From Bacillus sp. 03113 (GTDB lineage Bacteria; Bacillota; Bacilli; Bacillales; Cytobacillaceae): a stretch of DNA of 64,000 bases. Numbering within the stretch: the stretch's first letter is position 1; each line of letters starts with the position of its first letter. Where the stretch lies: positions 145,951 to 209,950 of the forward strand of contig NZ_VATK01000008.1 of the NCBI RefSeq assembly GCF_006546985.1, written 5' to 3'. This document shows, in pieces, positions 42,182-49,385 of this stretch. The notes beneath the pieces are model-generated. The model worked only from the letters and a program-made list of their open reading frames with translations, had not been told where the DNA came from and made no database searches. Position numbers and translations under genes: made by a program.

Positions 42182-42472
42182 TTATCTCCCTTCGTAGCGT
42201 TTTCTTACTTCACCGATTTTGTCCGTCAGCATGATTTTTGCTTCCAAAAATGCCATTCTTCTACCGTGTGCTTCTCCTTCTGCTCTTTCATTTCCGGGAG
42301 TCTTAATTTGCTCTTCAAACTTTTGATGATACTCTTTAATGAGAACATCTAAATCATCCCTCAACTCATCCAAGACAGTCACAATATCGACAACGCTTGT
42401 ATAGTAAGTAATCGATCGACGGTTTCTTTCTTTCACTTCTCCATCCTCCTCATCTTCAAAGTCAGTCGCCAT
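42182..42472 (-). CDS. Hypothetical coiled-coil early protein (96 aa)
   Basis: Begins MATDFEDEEDGEVKERNRRS. An acidic start is followed by two charged helices (VDIVTVLDELRDDLDVLIKE; GRRMAFLEAKIMLTDKIGEV). It overlaps the upstream XRE gene by 40 bases in another frame, so it is translationally linked. Unknown. Confidence 0.6.
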   Translation of the reverse strand: MATDFEDEEDGEVKERNRRSITYYTSVVDIVTVLDELRDDLDVLIKEYHQKFEEQIKTPGNERAEGEAHGRRMAFLEAKIMLTDKIGEVRKRYEGR

Positions 42473-42945
42473 TCCCTGAAGATCTTTTTCATCGAGAATT
42501 TATGCTCTCTACAAATGACAGCGACTAGATTGATCATGGATGTGGCAGCATCCAATGTTTCAAAGATGGCTCTTTTTATTTCTTCCTGTTCACTATCGCT
42601 TCGTGTATGTACGGGCTTGGTCCAACAAAGCCCTCTTAGTTGTACGATTGCTTCATCCGTCTCACGCTGGACCAAGAAGGCCATGCTTGATGGATGCTGA
42701 TCGATAAAATCTCCATTTAGGAAAGGAATTGCAACTTCTCCAGCTGATTCATTCCAAGTAACAAAGTAATATTCAACATCATCGATGCCTTGAGCAATAT
42801 GCGATCGCATATCCTCAGGAATTCTTCTAGCTCCAGTTTCATACTTGGCTAAGCTTTCCCTTGATGTGGGTAAATCTAGTGATAGTTGTTCTTGGGTGAG
42901 TCCTTGCCGCTTTCGTGCCTTTGCGATCTCCTCACCAATCCTCAT
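42433..42945 (-). CDS. XRE-type regulator with C-terminal extension
   Basis: 170 aa. HTH at about residues 12-50 (KRQGLTQEQLSLDLPTSRES, then KYETGARRIPEDM). The rest is a folded domain with a VTWNESAGEVAIPFLNGDFI core found in phage XRE proteins of the YqaH neighbourhood. AAGGAGGG precedes the ATG. Probable early regulator. Confidence 0.75.
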   Translation of the reverse strand: MRIGEEIAKARKRQGLTQEQLSLDLPTSRESLAKYETGARRIPEDMRSHIAQGIDDVEYYFVTWNESAGEVAIPFLNGDFIDQHPSSMAFLVQRETDEAIVQLRGLCWTKPVHTRSDSEQEEIKRAIFETLDAATSMINLVAVICREHKFSMKKIFREWRLTLKMRRMEK

Positions 42946-43025
42946 GAGATCCCTCCTTTTGTACCTATGTTTTAGTAGAGTTGTTACGCTCTGAAATGAT
43001 AGTTTTAGATTATTGAAATAGACCT

Positions 43026-43208
43026 TTAACTGATTATTGACTCCTGGTCTTTAATCCAAGCATCAATGGCTTCAAGACTAAAAAAGATTCTGCGACGCAC
43101 TCTAAAATGTGGAATCTCTTTCTGTCGGACCATAGTGTAGATCGTGTCTTGATGAACTCCTAAATAATTAGCAACATCTTGAACAGTGAGTGTCTTTTGA
43201 ATTAGCAA
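43026..43208 (-). CDS. Excisionase-family small HTH protein
   Basis: About 60 aa from TTG 43208 (AAGGAGG 8 bases upstream). TVQDVANYLGVHQDTIYTMV, then RQKEIPHFRVRRRIFFSLEA and IDAWI are the helix-turn-helix of excisionase/MerR-like proteins. Excision factor or regulator; it cannot be decided from sequence. Confidence 0.8.
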   Translation of the reverse strand: MLIQKTLTVQDVANYLGVHQDTIYTMVRQKEIPHFRVRRRIFFSLEAIDAWIKDQESIIS

Positions 43209-43221
43209 TTTGATCACCTCC

Positions 43222-43449
43222 TTAGGCAGTATTAGGATTTATATGTTCCTTTGAGGAACTTTCATCTTCAAAAAAAATTGTCCATTTTAAATCTAATATT
43301 TTTGCAATTTTTTTCGCGACATCAACACTTGGAGTTTTAGTCCCATTCTCAACATGAGTATAGAAACTTCTTGAAATATTACACTTATTGGCTACTTCTT
43401 CATGTGTCAATTTTTTTTCAACTCTTCTTGTTTTTAGCCAAATTCTCAA
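43222..43449 (-). CDS. Cro-like XRE regulator
   Basis: 75 aa from TTG 43449 (GGAGG 8 bases upstream). KKLTHEEVANKCNISRSFYT and HVENGTKTPSVDVAKKIAKI form the HTH. Divergent from the repressor gene across the operator region. One operator-like palindrome (43245-43259) lies inside its own 3' end. Confidence 0.82.
   Translation of the reverse strand: MRIWLKTRRVEKKLTHEEVANKCNISRSFYTHVENGTKTPSVDVAKKIAKILDLKWTIFFEDESSSKEHINPNTA
43245..43259. promoter_or_regulatory. Operator-like palindrome inside the cro-like gene
   Basis: GTTCCTTTGAGGAAC matches the operator consensus of the 43467-43570 region and overlaps the codons near the gene end (SSSKEH). Confidence 0.5.
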
Positions 43450-43466
43450 ATTAATCACCTCCGAAT

Positions 43467-43570
43467 GTTCCTTTAAGTAACTTTATGTCATCATTATATG
43501 TTTCTTTTAGGAACATGTCAAGGATTTTATATACCTTTAGGAACAAATATTTAAAGTTTCTAAAAGTAAC
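43467..43570. promoter_or_regulatory. Lysogeny operator region with four 15-bp sites
   Basis: Sites GTTCCTTTAAGTAAC (43467-43481), GTTTCTTTTAGGAAC (43500-43514), a half-conserved TATACCTTTAGGAAC (43530-43544) and GTTTCTAAAAGTAAC (43556-43570) share GTTNCT-N3-AGNAAC. They lie between the divergent cro-like and repressor genes. Confidence 0.75.
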
Positions 43571-43611
43571 ATTATAATTAAGTTAATGAATTAAGAAACG
43601 GGAGATTAATC

Positions 43612-43989
43612 ATGGATATTTTCGCAAAAAGATTAAAGTTCTTGAGAGAAAAAAAGAAAAAGGAAAATAGTAAATATACTCAGGGATATTTAGCTGATCT
43701 AATTGGAGTAGCAAGAGTAACCTATACTGCTTATGAAAACGGAACGAAACAGCCACCTATGGAAACAATTAATAAGATCGCGGATATATTTAATGTATCA
43801 ACTGACTACCTTTCGGGCAGAACAGATACTCCAAATCCAGAAGAACGAGTCAGTGTAATGTTCCGTAGCGGTGGAGAAAATTTAACTGAAGATGAATTAG
43901 AACATGTGGAGCAATCTCTGAAGCAATATAGAGAATTAAAAGAAAGATTTATGAAGGAAAAAGCTAGAGATGAAAAAAAAGACAAATAG
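43612..43989 (+). CDS. Prophage repressor (CI/ImmR-like)
   Basis: 125 aa. HTH at about 20-60 (YTQGYLADLIGVARVTYTAY, then ENGTKQPPMETINKIADIFN, VSTDYLSG). C-terminal part is a helical charged stretch without a LexA-type peptidase, so it should be inactivated by a separate ImmA-type protease, and one is encoded at 46772. GGGAG precedes the ATG. Confidence 0.85.
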   Translation: MDIFAKRLKFLREKKKKENSKYTQGYLADLIGVARVTYTAYENGTKQPPMETINKIADIFNVSTDYLSGRTDTPNPEERVSVMFRSGGENLTEDELEHVEQSLKQYRELKERFMKEKARDEKKDK

Positions 43990-44097
43990 TCTTTTTTTTT
44001 GGATAAATAATAGTAGTAATTATGCATTAAATATTAATCACAAACGTATGTTTTGATTTAACTTAATATATGCTATTAGCTTGGGAGGAAATTTCAT

Positions 44098-44343
44098 ATG
44101 AAAAAGTTGAACTTAAAAAAAATTCTATTTTTTGCTGGTTGGATTATTATGATTTTAGGAATCCTGGATGGAATTGATTACAGCTTAGAAATTAATGCTG
44201 AACAATATGTACCAGAAGGAGATAAACCTGAACCGTTAGAAATTATGGATTTTGTCGGCCCGATTTTAACTCCTGTATTTCATGGTCTTATACTAATAGC
44301 TCTATCTACCTTTATTAAAGAAGAAAAATCGATAGAAGAATGA
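44098..44343 (+). CDS. Small membrane protein in the lysogeny region (81 aa)
   Basis: Two helices (residues 10-28 and 55-72) with an acidic middle (YVPEGDKPEPLEIMD). TTGGGAGG precedes the ATG by 9 bases. Expressed with the repressor side of the lysogeny region, so a superinfection-exclusion role is possible but unproven. Confidence 0.65.
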   Translation: MKKLNLKKILFFAGWIIMILGILDGIDYSLEINAEQYVPEGDKPEPLEIMDFVGPILTPVFHGLILIALSTFIKEEKSIEE

Positions 44344-44362
44344 CGGAGATTAAGAATGCTGA

Positions 44363-44488
44363 AAAATTTATGATGCAACAGGAAAGTTAGTCGACAGTGA
44401 AATTTTAAGTACTGTTCCTGATTATGGGGTTCCTGAATACGTACCAAGTATGGATCGTGATAAGGATAATTATGCGTGTGAAAGATAA
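44363..44488 (+). pseudogene. Remnant of an Excalibur-domain protein
   Basis: Without a start codon the frame reads KIYDATGKLVDSEIL, then PEYVPSMDRDKDNYACER and stop. D-x-D-x-D-x-x-A-C-E-R is the calcium-binding end of the Excalibur domain, normally at the C-terminus of secreted proteins. A TGA lies directly before the frame. The rest of the gene is absent. Confidence 0.5.
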
Positions 44489-44627
44489 TATCAGGCCAAT
44501 TCAGGGATTATCAAAATGAAAATTAGTTACTATCTTTATGATTCACTTTTAAGCAAAAACAGTAATAATTTGATTTATCTTCTTCATTGTAATTCTATAT
44601 ATATTGACAATTTAGGAGGAAATTAGG

Positions 44628-45149
44628 ATGATTTTTATTGGAGGAATACACGGAGTTGGGAAATCTTTTTTATGCAAAAAAATTTCAGAAGAACTTAAAT
44701 TAGAACATCATTCATCCAGTCAACTAATATCAAGCAAAAAAAATGAAAATTTTAACAGTAACAAAAAGATAAAAGATGTAGATAGTAACCAAAGTTTTTT
44801 GATTTCTGCTTTAAAAGAACTTGACTTGACCAACAAATTATTTTTGCTAGATGGTCATTTTTGCTTATTAGACATGGATCAAAAAATCAGTAAAATTCCA
44901 GAAGATACTTTCACAACTTTGGCTCCAAAGGGGATTGTTGTGTTAACTGATAAAATTGAATTAATTGCTGAAAGGTTGCTAAAGCGTGATCAGAAACATT
45001 ACACATATGAATTTTTAGAAAAATTCCAAAAAACAGAAGTAGATTATGCTAACTACATTGCAATGAAGCTTCAATTACCCTTCTATAACTATTGTTTAAG
45101 TTCATCAACAGGTAACATTTTTAAATTCATTGAAAATATAAAAATCTAG
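44628..45149 (+). CDS. P-loop NTPase/kinase-like protein
   Basis: 173 aa. GGIHGVGKSFLCKKI is a Walker A loop at residues 4-13, and KLFLLDGHFCLL a Walker B-like strand. VVLTDKIELIAERLLKRDQK resembles the lid of small nucleotide or sugar kinases. TAGGAGG precedes the ATG. It is the first gene of the block with the GNAT-PUA and ASCH proteins. Its substrate is unknown. Confidence 0.75.
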   Translation: MIFIGGIHGVGKSFLCKKISEELKLEHHSSSQLISSKKNENFNSNKKIKDVDSNQSFLISALKELDLTNKLFLLDGHFCLLDMDQKISKIPEDTFTTLAPKGIVVLTDKIELIAERLLKRDQKHYTYEFLEKFQKTEVDYANYIAMKLQLPFYNYCLSSSTGNIFKFIENIKI

Positions 45150-45225
45150 GTCTTCTAAAATATTATTTTATGTATTTATTAATTTATATTTTCTTATTTG
45201 TCATATTTTACTGGAGGGAATAGAA

Positions 45226-46272
45226 ATGAATGATTATTTAGAAAGAATCTCTTTTAAAGACATTGATTTAAATGAACCTTTTTTTAATTCATTAAAAAAA
45301 GACTATTATGGTTTCGAAAAATGGTTTAATAAAAAGGCCAATGAGCAAGCTTATATTTTACGTTTAAATCAATTTATTCATGGTTTCCTTTATTTAAAAT
45401 ATGAAGATGGTCCAATTACAGATGTTACCCCTGAAATATCATGTAAAAAAGCATTAAAAATCGGTACCTTTAAAGTAAATCCTCATGGAACAAGACTGGG
45501 AGAGCGATTTATAAAGAAAGCTCTTGATTACGCTGTAAAAGGTAATGTTGAACTTTGTTATGTTACAATATTTGAAAAACATCAAACTTTAGTTAAATTA
45601 TTTGAAAAATATGGTTTTATAAAACATGGTGTAAAAACTAATAATGATACAGAAAGCGTATATGTAAAAAGTCTATCAAAAATTAACAATGATTTACTAC
45701 TAGATTATCCATTGATTAAAACAAAAGAGAGGAAAAAATACATTCTAAGTATTTATCCTGAATATCATTCAATAATGTTCCCGGACTCTATTCTCAAAAA
45801 TGAACATATTGACATCCTTGAAGATGTTACAATCACAAATAGTATTCATAAAACTTATGTCACAAGAATGAAAGTCAATCAAGTAAAACCAGGTGACATT
45901 TTGGTAATGTATCGAACTGCGACTAAAGGTATGAAAGCTGAATATACAGCTGTCGCAACTTCTGTTTGTGTTGTTGAAGAAATTAGAAGTCAATATGATT
46001 TTAATAGTTTTGAAGAATTTTATAAGTATGCTACTACTTATAGTATTTTTGATAAAAGTGAGATAGAATCTTATTATAACTTAGGATCTAGTGCTTATGC
46101 TATAAAAATGACATACAATGCAGCATTTAGCAGACGTTTAATTCGTAAATATCTCATTGAAAATATTGGTCTTGAAAGAGATTCTTATTGGGGATTTTTT
46201 AAATTAACTGATACTCAGTTTAATCGAATCATAAAAGAAGGTGAAGTAAGTGAAAGTATTATTATCGATTAA
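45226..46272 (+). CDS. GNAT acetyltransferase fused to a PUA/EVE-like domain
   Basis: 348 aa. Residues 1-150 form a GNAT fold (TFKVNPHGTRLGERFIKKAL gives the acetyl-CoA loop; FEKYGFIKHG the closing motif). Residues 190-340 contain VNQVKPGDILVMYRTATKGM and SVCVVEEI, the strand set of PUA-superfamily (EVE/ASCH-like) domains that bind modified bases or RNA. CTGGAGG precedes the ATG. It overlaps the ASCH gene by 23 bases. Confidence 0.75.
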   Translation: MNDYLERISFKDIDLNEPFFNSLKKDYYGFEKWFNKKANEQAYILRLNQFIHGFLYLKYEDGPITDVTPEISCKKALKIGTFKVNPHGTRLGERFIKKALDYAVKGNVELCYVTIFEKHQTLVKLFEKYGFIKHGVKTNNDTESVYVKSLSKINNDLLLDYPLIKTKERKKYILSIYPEYHSIMFPDSILKNEHIDILEDVTITNSIHKTYVTRMKVNQVKPGDILVMYRTATKGMKAEYTAVATSVCVVEEIRSQYDFNSFEEFYKYATTYSIFDKSEIESYYNLGSSAYAIKMTYNAAFSRRLIRKYLIENIGLERDSYWGFFKLTDTQFNRIIKEGEVSESIIID

Positions 46273-46651
46273 ACCTGAATATGTTCAAGAAATAATTAAT
46301 GGTAAAAAAAAATTTGAATATAGAAAACGAATTTTCAAGGAACAAGTGGAATCAGTTATAGTTTATTCTACAATGCCCGTAGGAAAAATTATTGGTGAAT
46401 TTACCATTGACACAATTTTATTTGACTCGCCTATTGAGTTATGGAACAAAACATATAAATACTCTGGTATTTCTAAAGATTCGTTTCTTGATTATTTTTC
46501 AGGTCGAGAAGAAGGTTTTGCGATAAAAATAAAGAATTTTTTTGAATATGATAAGCCTATTAACCCAAAAGATATGGACAAGAATTTTATAGCACCTCAA
46601 TCATACAAATACATAAGGAAAAATACAGAACAACTTAAGTTAGAACTTTAA
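46250..46651 (+). CDS. ASCH-domain protein
   Basis: 133 aa, GTG start behind GAAGGTG. LLSIKPEYVQEIINGKKKFE, then YRKRIFKEQVESVIVYSTMP and GKIIGEF form the ASCH (PUA-like) core with the conserved G-x-K-x-x-E-x-R. ASCH proteins bind RNA; some are RNases or amidohydrolases. It is coupled to the GNAT-PUA protein, so the two probably act together. Confidence 0.8.
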   Translation: MKVLLSIKPEYVQEIINGKKKFEYRKRIFKEQVESVIVYSTMPVGKIIGEFTIDTILFDSPIELWNKTYKYSGISKDSFLDYFSGREEGFAIKIKNFFEYDKPINPKDMDKNFIAPQSYKYIRKNTEQLKLEL

Positions 46652-46739
46652 AATATGAATATTTGTTAAATACCAACGCAAGAATTATTGAATTAATATA
46701 ACTAAGTCCTTTGTGGGCTTTTCTTTTTACTTATAAACA

Positions 46740-46751
46740 GAACAAACGTTC
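46740..46751. promoter_or_regulatory. LexA (DinR) box upstream of immA-like gene
   Basis: GAACAAACGTTC matches the Bacillus consensus GAAC-RNRY-GTTC and lies 20 bases before the metalloprotease ATG. Confidence 0.7.
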
Positions 46752-46771
46752 TTTAGATGGAGGATTTATTA

Positions 46772-47371
46772 ATGAATCATACATTACTAGAATCGACAAT
46801 CAATGTGAAATACAAAGTGAAAGAGATTGATACGCTTGATAAATTAAGTATAGAGCATCTTTGTTATTGCTTTAACATTCATGTTGAATATGTTGACGAA
46901 GAATCTAAAGCGCTAGTAGGAGATGATTTTTCGGTAATATACATCAACAAGAATCATAGCCAGAAAAATATACGGGCTGACTTCTTTCATGAATTTTCTC
47001 ACGTCCTCTTACATTGCGGCGATCAAAGATCATCTCATGAATTATTTAGAGAACAGCAAGAATTACAGTCCTTTTGGGCGACCCTCTATGCTTCAATGCC
47101 TCAACACATTCTTGATCAGTACTTACCAGCAGAAGTTGGAGAACTTTCAGATCTGTTCGAAATACCAGAAGAACTCGTCTGCGAAAGAATAGAACAAATC
47201 AAACGAAAAGAGATTTACTATCTAAATCAAAAAATTGCCGAAAAACAAACTAGTTATGAATCTAAAAGTTACAATCCAGACCAATGGACAGATGAAACTT
47301 GGAGGCTACTAAATAAACTCAAAAAGCAAACTAAGAAAGAGGTGATTAACTATATTGGTCTATTACGATGA
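46772..47371 (+). CDS. ImmA/IrrE-family metallopeptidase
   Basis: About 199 aa from ATG 46772, with GGAGG 8 bases before. HEFSH at residues 73-77 is the zinc HExxH motif, followed by helical binding regions. ImmA-type proteases cleave ImmR-type repressors; the repressor at 43612 is the natural target. The LexA box in front suggests SOS control of the protease itself. Confidence 0.85.
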   Translation: MNHTLLESTINVKYKVKEIDTLDKLSIEHLCYCFNIHVEYVDEESKALVGDDFSVIYINKNHSQKNIRADFFHEFSHVLLHCGDQRSSHELFREQQELQSFWATLYASMPQHILDQYLPAEVGELSDLFEIPEELVCERIEQIKRKEIYYLNQKIAEKQTSYESKSYNPDQWTDETWRLLNKLKKQTKKEVINYIGLLR

Positions 47372-47672
47372 ATTGGATGGACAGTTATACCCTAAATGGC
47401 TACTCCTTAAACCAAGTAAAGATGACATAACTTATTATTCTATTGATTCTCCCTATGAGCGTATTTACGACCTTGGAGATTTACGATTAATAACATTAGA
47501 ATTGGCTGATCTATTAAGAAATGATAACAATAATGATCTCGGTATTAATTTGATTCATATCGAAAAAAGACTTACTGGTACTTCTTTTCATAGAAGTCAC
47601 ATTGATGAAATTGACTATTTTATTTTACTAGTCGATGATGTTCAAGAAATTATGGAATATACACTCAAATAA
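47355..47672 (+). CDS. Hypothetical protein next to ImmA-like protease (105 aa)
   Basis: TTG start overlapping the protease end by 17 bases. YDELDGQLYPKWLLLKPSKD, then ITLELADLLRNDNNNDLGIN and a beta-rich end. Proteins of this form accompany ImmA genes in Bacillus prophages; role unknown. A terminator follows. Confidence 0.65.
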   Translation: MVYYDELDGQLYPKWLLLKPSKDDITYYSIDSPYERIYDLGDLRLITLELADLLRNDNNNDLGINLIHIEKRLTGTSFHRSHIDEIDYFILLVDDVQEIMEYTLK

Positions 47673-47682
47673 ATGGGGGTTT

Positions 47683-47717
47683 ACCCTTGCATAATTTTTT
47701 CGCAAGGGTATTTTTTT
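47683..47717 (+). terminator. Terminator of the immA unit
   Basis: ACCCTTGC and GCAAGGGT pair, followed by ATTTTTTT. Confidence 0.85.
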
Positions 47718-47728
47718 ATCTACAAACG

Positions 47729-47747
47729 GAACGTACGTTCTTATAAT
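47729..47747 (+). promoter_or_regulatory. LexA box overlapping the integrase promoter
   Basis: GAACGTACGTTC (47729-47740) directly precedes TATAAT (47742-47747), with a TCTACA -35-like hexamer 17 bases upstream. LexA bound here would block the promoter feeding the integrase. Confidence 0.65.
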
Positions 47748-47874
47748 GATTATTAAATACATATTAGCTCATGTACCATCTTCAACCTATCTTTGTTCCA
47801 TAAACGATGTACATGATTAAATTAGCTAATCAATCAAAAACACACTTTTATCAATAACGAAAGGAGTTATACCC

Positions 47875-49050
47875 ATGGCTTATATAGAAAAGCGAGGTAA
47901 AAACAGTTTCAGATTAAATGTAATAATTGGATACAATGAAGATGGTACAAAAATCTTAGAGCAAAAAACAGTCAAAGCGAAGAATCCGACAGAAGCAAAA
48001 AAACAGCTGACTTTATTTGAAGCAGAAATATTAAACGGTCAATATATAAAAATCGAAGAAAAAATGACACTGAATGCTTTTTATCAAGAATGGCTAGAAA
48101 AGTATGCGAATGACCCTAATAATCTATCTCCAGATACAAGACAAAACTATGTAAATATATTAAAAAAACGGATTTTACCAAAATACGGTCATATGAAACT
48201 AGTTGATATAAAAACCATCCATATCGTAAATTTTATGAATGATTTAAAAAAAGATGGTCGAAGGCTAGATGGAAAAAAAGGGCTCCTCTCCCCTTCTACT
48301 ATCGCCAACTGTTATCGTACTTTCAACAATATTCTATCACGAGCATCTGAATGGAAATTGATCAAAGAGAGCCCATCTGCCCCAGTAAAACAGCCCAAAG
48401 TCAAGACGAAGAAATCAGACGTTTATTCAAAAGAAGAATTATCAGTAATACTAAATTATTTACTGGAGAAGCCTTTTCATTGGCAAGTTCTCATCTTTCT
48501 TGCCCTTTCTGCAGGTGCCAGGGAGGGTGAAATTGCTGCTCTTGAATTTAAGCACATAAATTTTGAAAAAGGAGTTTATATAGAACAGTCTTTAACCGAA
48601 GTTGTTGGTGTAGGAGTTCAATTAAAATCAACTAAAAATGAAAGATGTCGATTTGTCTCTCTCCCCTCTCCTTTATTGGCAATGTTAAAGAAATTAAAGG
48701 TGCAGCGAACACAAGAAAGGCTTCTTGCTAGAGACAAAAATGAATGGCCGGATCATTTCTTCATTTTTGCCAATGAATTTGGAAAACCAATTCGTCCAGA
48801 CAGTATTAGTCAATGGTGGAGAAGGTTCACAAAAAAATATAAAGTAAAGCACATTCGTTTTCATGAATTACGACATACTTCTGCGACTCTTCTCATCAAC
48901 GAAGGCGTTCATCCAAAAGTAATAAGTGAACGTTTAGGCCATGCCGATATTTCAACGACAATGAATATTTATGGTCATGTTTTAGCTGAAGCTGATCAAG
49001 CAGCTGCAAGCCATTTTGATACCTTTTTCGAGAAAAAGGCAAATAAATAA
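47875..49050 (+). CDS. int: Prophage tyrosine integrase
   Basis: 391 aa. N-terminal AP2-like arm-binding part (residues 1-60), SAM-like core-binding domain (65-175), and catalytic domain with Arg216 (SAGAREGE), HELRH at 330-334, His356 (LGHAD) and Tyr366 (MNIYGHV). AAAGGAG precedes the ATG. It lies 150 bases from the tRNA-Arg attachment site, as expected for site-specific integrases. Confidence 0.95.
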   Translation: MAYIEKRGKNSFRLNVIIGYNEDGTKILEQKTVKAKNPTEAKKQLTLFEAEILNGQYIKIEEKMTLNAFYQEWLEKYANDPNNLSPDTRQNYVNILKKRILPKYGHMKLVDIKTIHIVNFMNDLKKDGRRLDGKKGLLSPSTIANCYRTFNNILSRASEWKLIKESPSAPVKQPKVKTKKSDVYSKEELSVILNYLLEKPFHWQVLIFLALSAGAREGEIAALEFKHINFEKGVYIEQSLTEVVGVGVQLKSTKNERCRFVSLPSPLLAMLKKLKVQRTQERLLARDKNEWPDHFFIFANEFGKPIRPDSISQWWRRFTKKYKVKHIRFHELRHTSATLLINEGVHPKVISERLGHADISTTMNIYGHVLAEADQAAASHFDTFFEKKANK

Positions 49051-49053
49051 TCT

Positions 49054-49073
49054 CCGCTCCCAGTTGGGAGCGG
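49054..49073. repeat. 9-bp perfect hairpin after the integrase gene
   Basis: CCGCTCCCA and TGGGAGCGG are separated by two bases. There is no U-tract, so it may be a weak terminator or part of the attachment region. Confidence 0.5.
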
Positions 49074-49198
49074 ATTGGGTGCGAAACTCATCATAATGAA
49101 TTATTTTTCTTCCTGTATCATCACATTAGTTCCTTGTGAGTGCTTAATATATCAAGCTTTATCCTAGTTCTTCCTAAACCAATCTGAAAAGAACATCC

Positions 49199-49242
49199 GT
49201 TTCCTAAACTGTAGGTCGGGAGTTCGAATCTCTTCTGGGACG
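49199..49242 (+). tRNA. 3' half of tRNA-Arg(CCU), attachment site attR
   Basis: TTCCTAA is the anticodon loop (CCT), followed by the ACTGT stem strand, a TAGG variable loop, the T arm (TCGGGAGTTCGAATCTC) and acceptor TCTGGGACG. The D arm and 5' acceptor are missing. The preceding bases no longer pair with the anticodon stem, so homology starts at about 49199. Integration must have used this core, leaving a 3' copy at the right end. Confidence 0.75.
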
Positions 49243-49257
49243 TAAAAGAAACCCAAA

Positions 49258-49327
49258 GCCCGTTATATCAAGCGTTAACAACCGTTCAACCATACGGTGA
49301 CATAGCGATGATATGACGGGCTTTTTT
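49258..49327 (+). terminator. Terminator downstream of the tRNA-Arg remnant
   Basis: GCCCGTTATATCA pairs with TGATATGACGGGC (one G-U) around a long loop, followed by TTTTTT. Probably the original tRNA terminator. Confidence 0.75.
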
Positions 49328-49385
49328 GCGTTCTCTAAATAGCAACGTAGGACATACGAATGTAATTTTCGGAGGTGGTTTACTT

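Larger units (their letters stand above)
2864..49242. mobile_element. Siphovirus-type prophage (minimum extent; left end not in window)
   Basis: Integrase, lysogeny, replication, packaging, head and tail modules are contiguous. The right limit is the tRNA-Arg remnant. No second copy of that core was seen at the left, so the element probably extends past position 1 and includes the polysaccharide operon. The extent given is only what the phage genes prove. Confidence 0.75.

Noticed and set aside
45226..46651. GNAT plus ASCH pair as a classic type II toxin-antitoxin module
   Set aside because: GNAT toxins are small single-domain proteins with an HTH or RHH antitoxin; neither feature is present here.
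49141..49242. A complete tRNA-Arg gene
   Set aside because: Only the anticodon loop and everything 3' of it are present; no D arm or 5' acceptor strand fits upstream.
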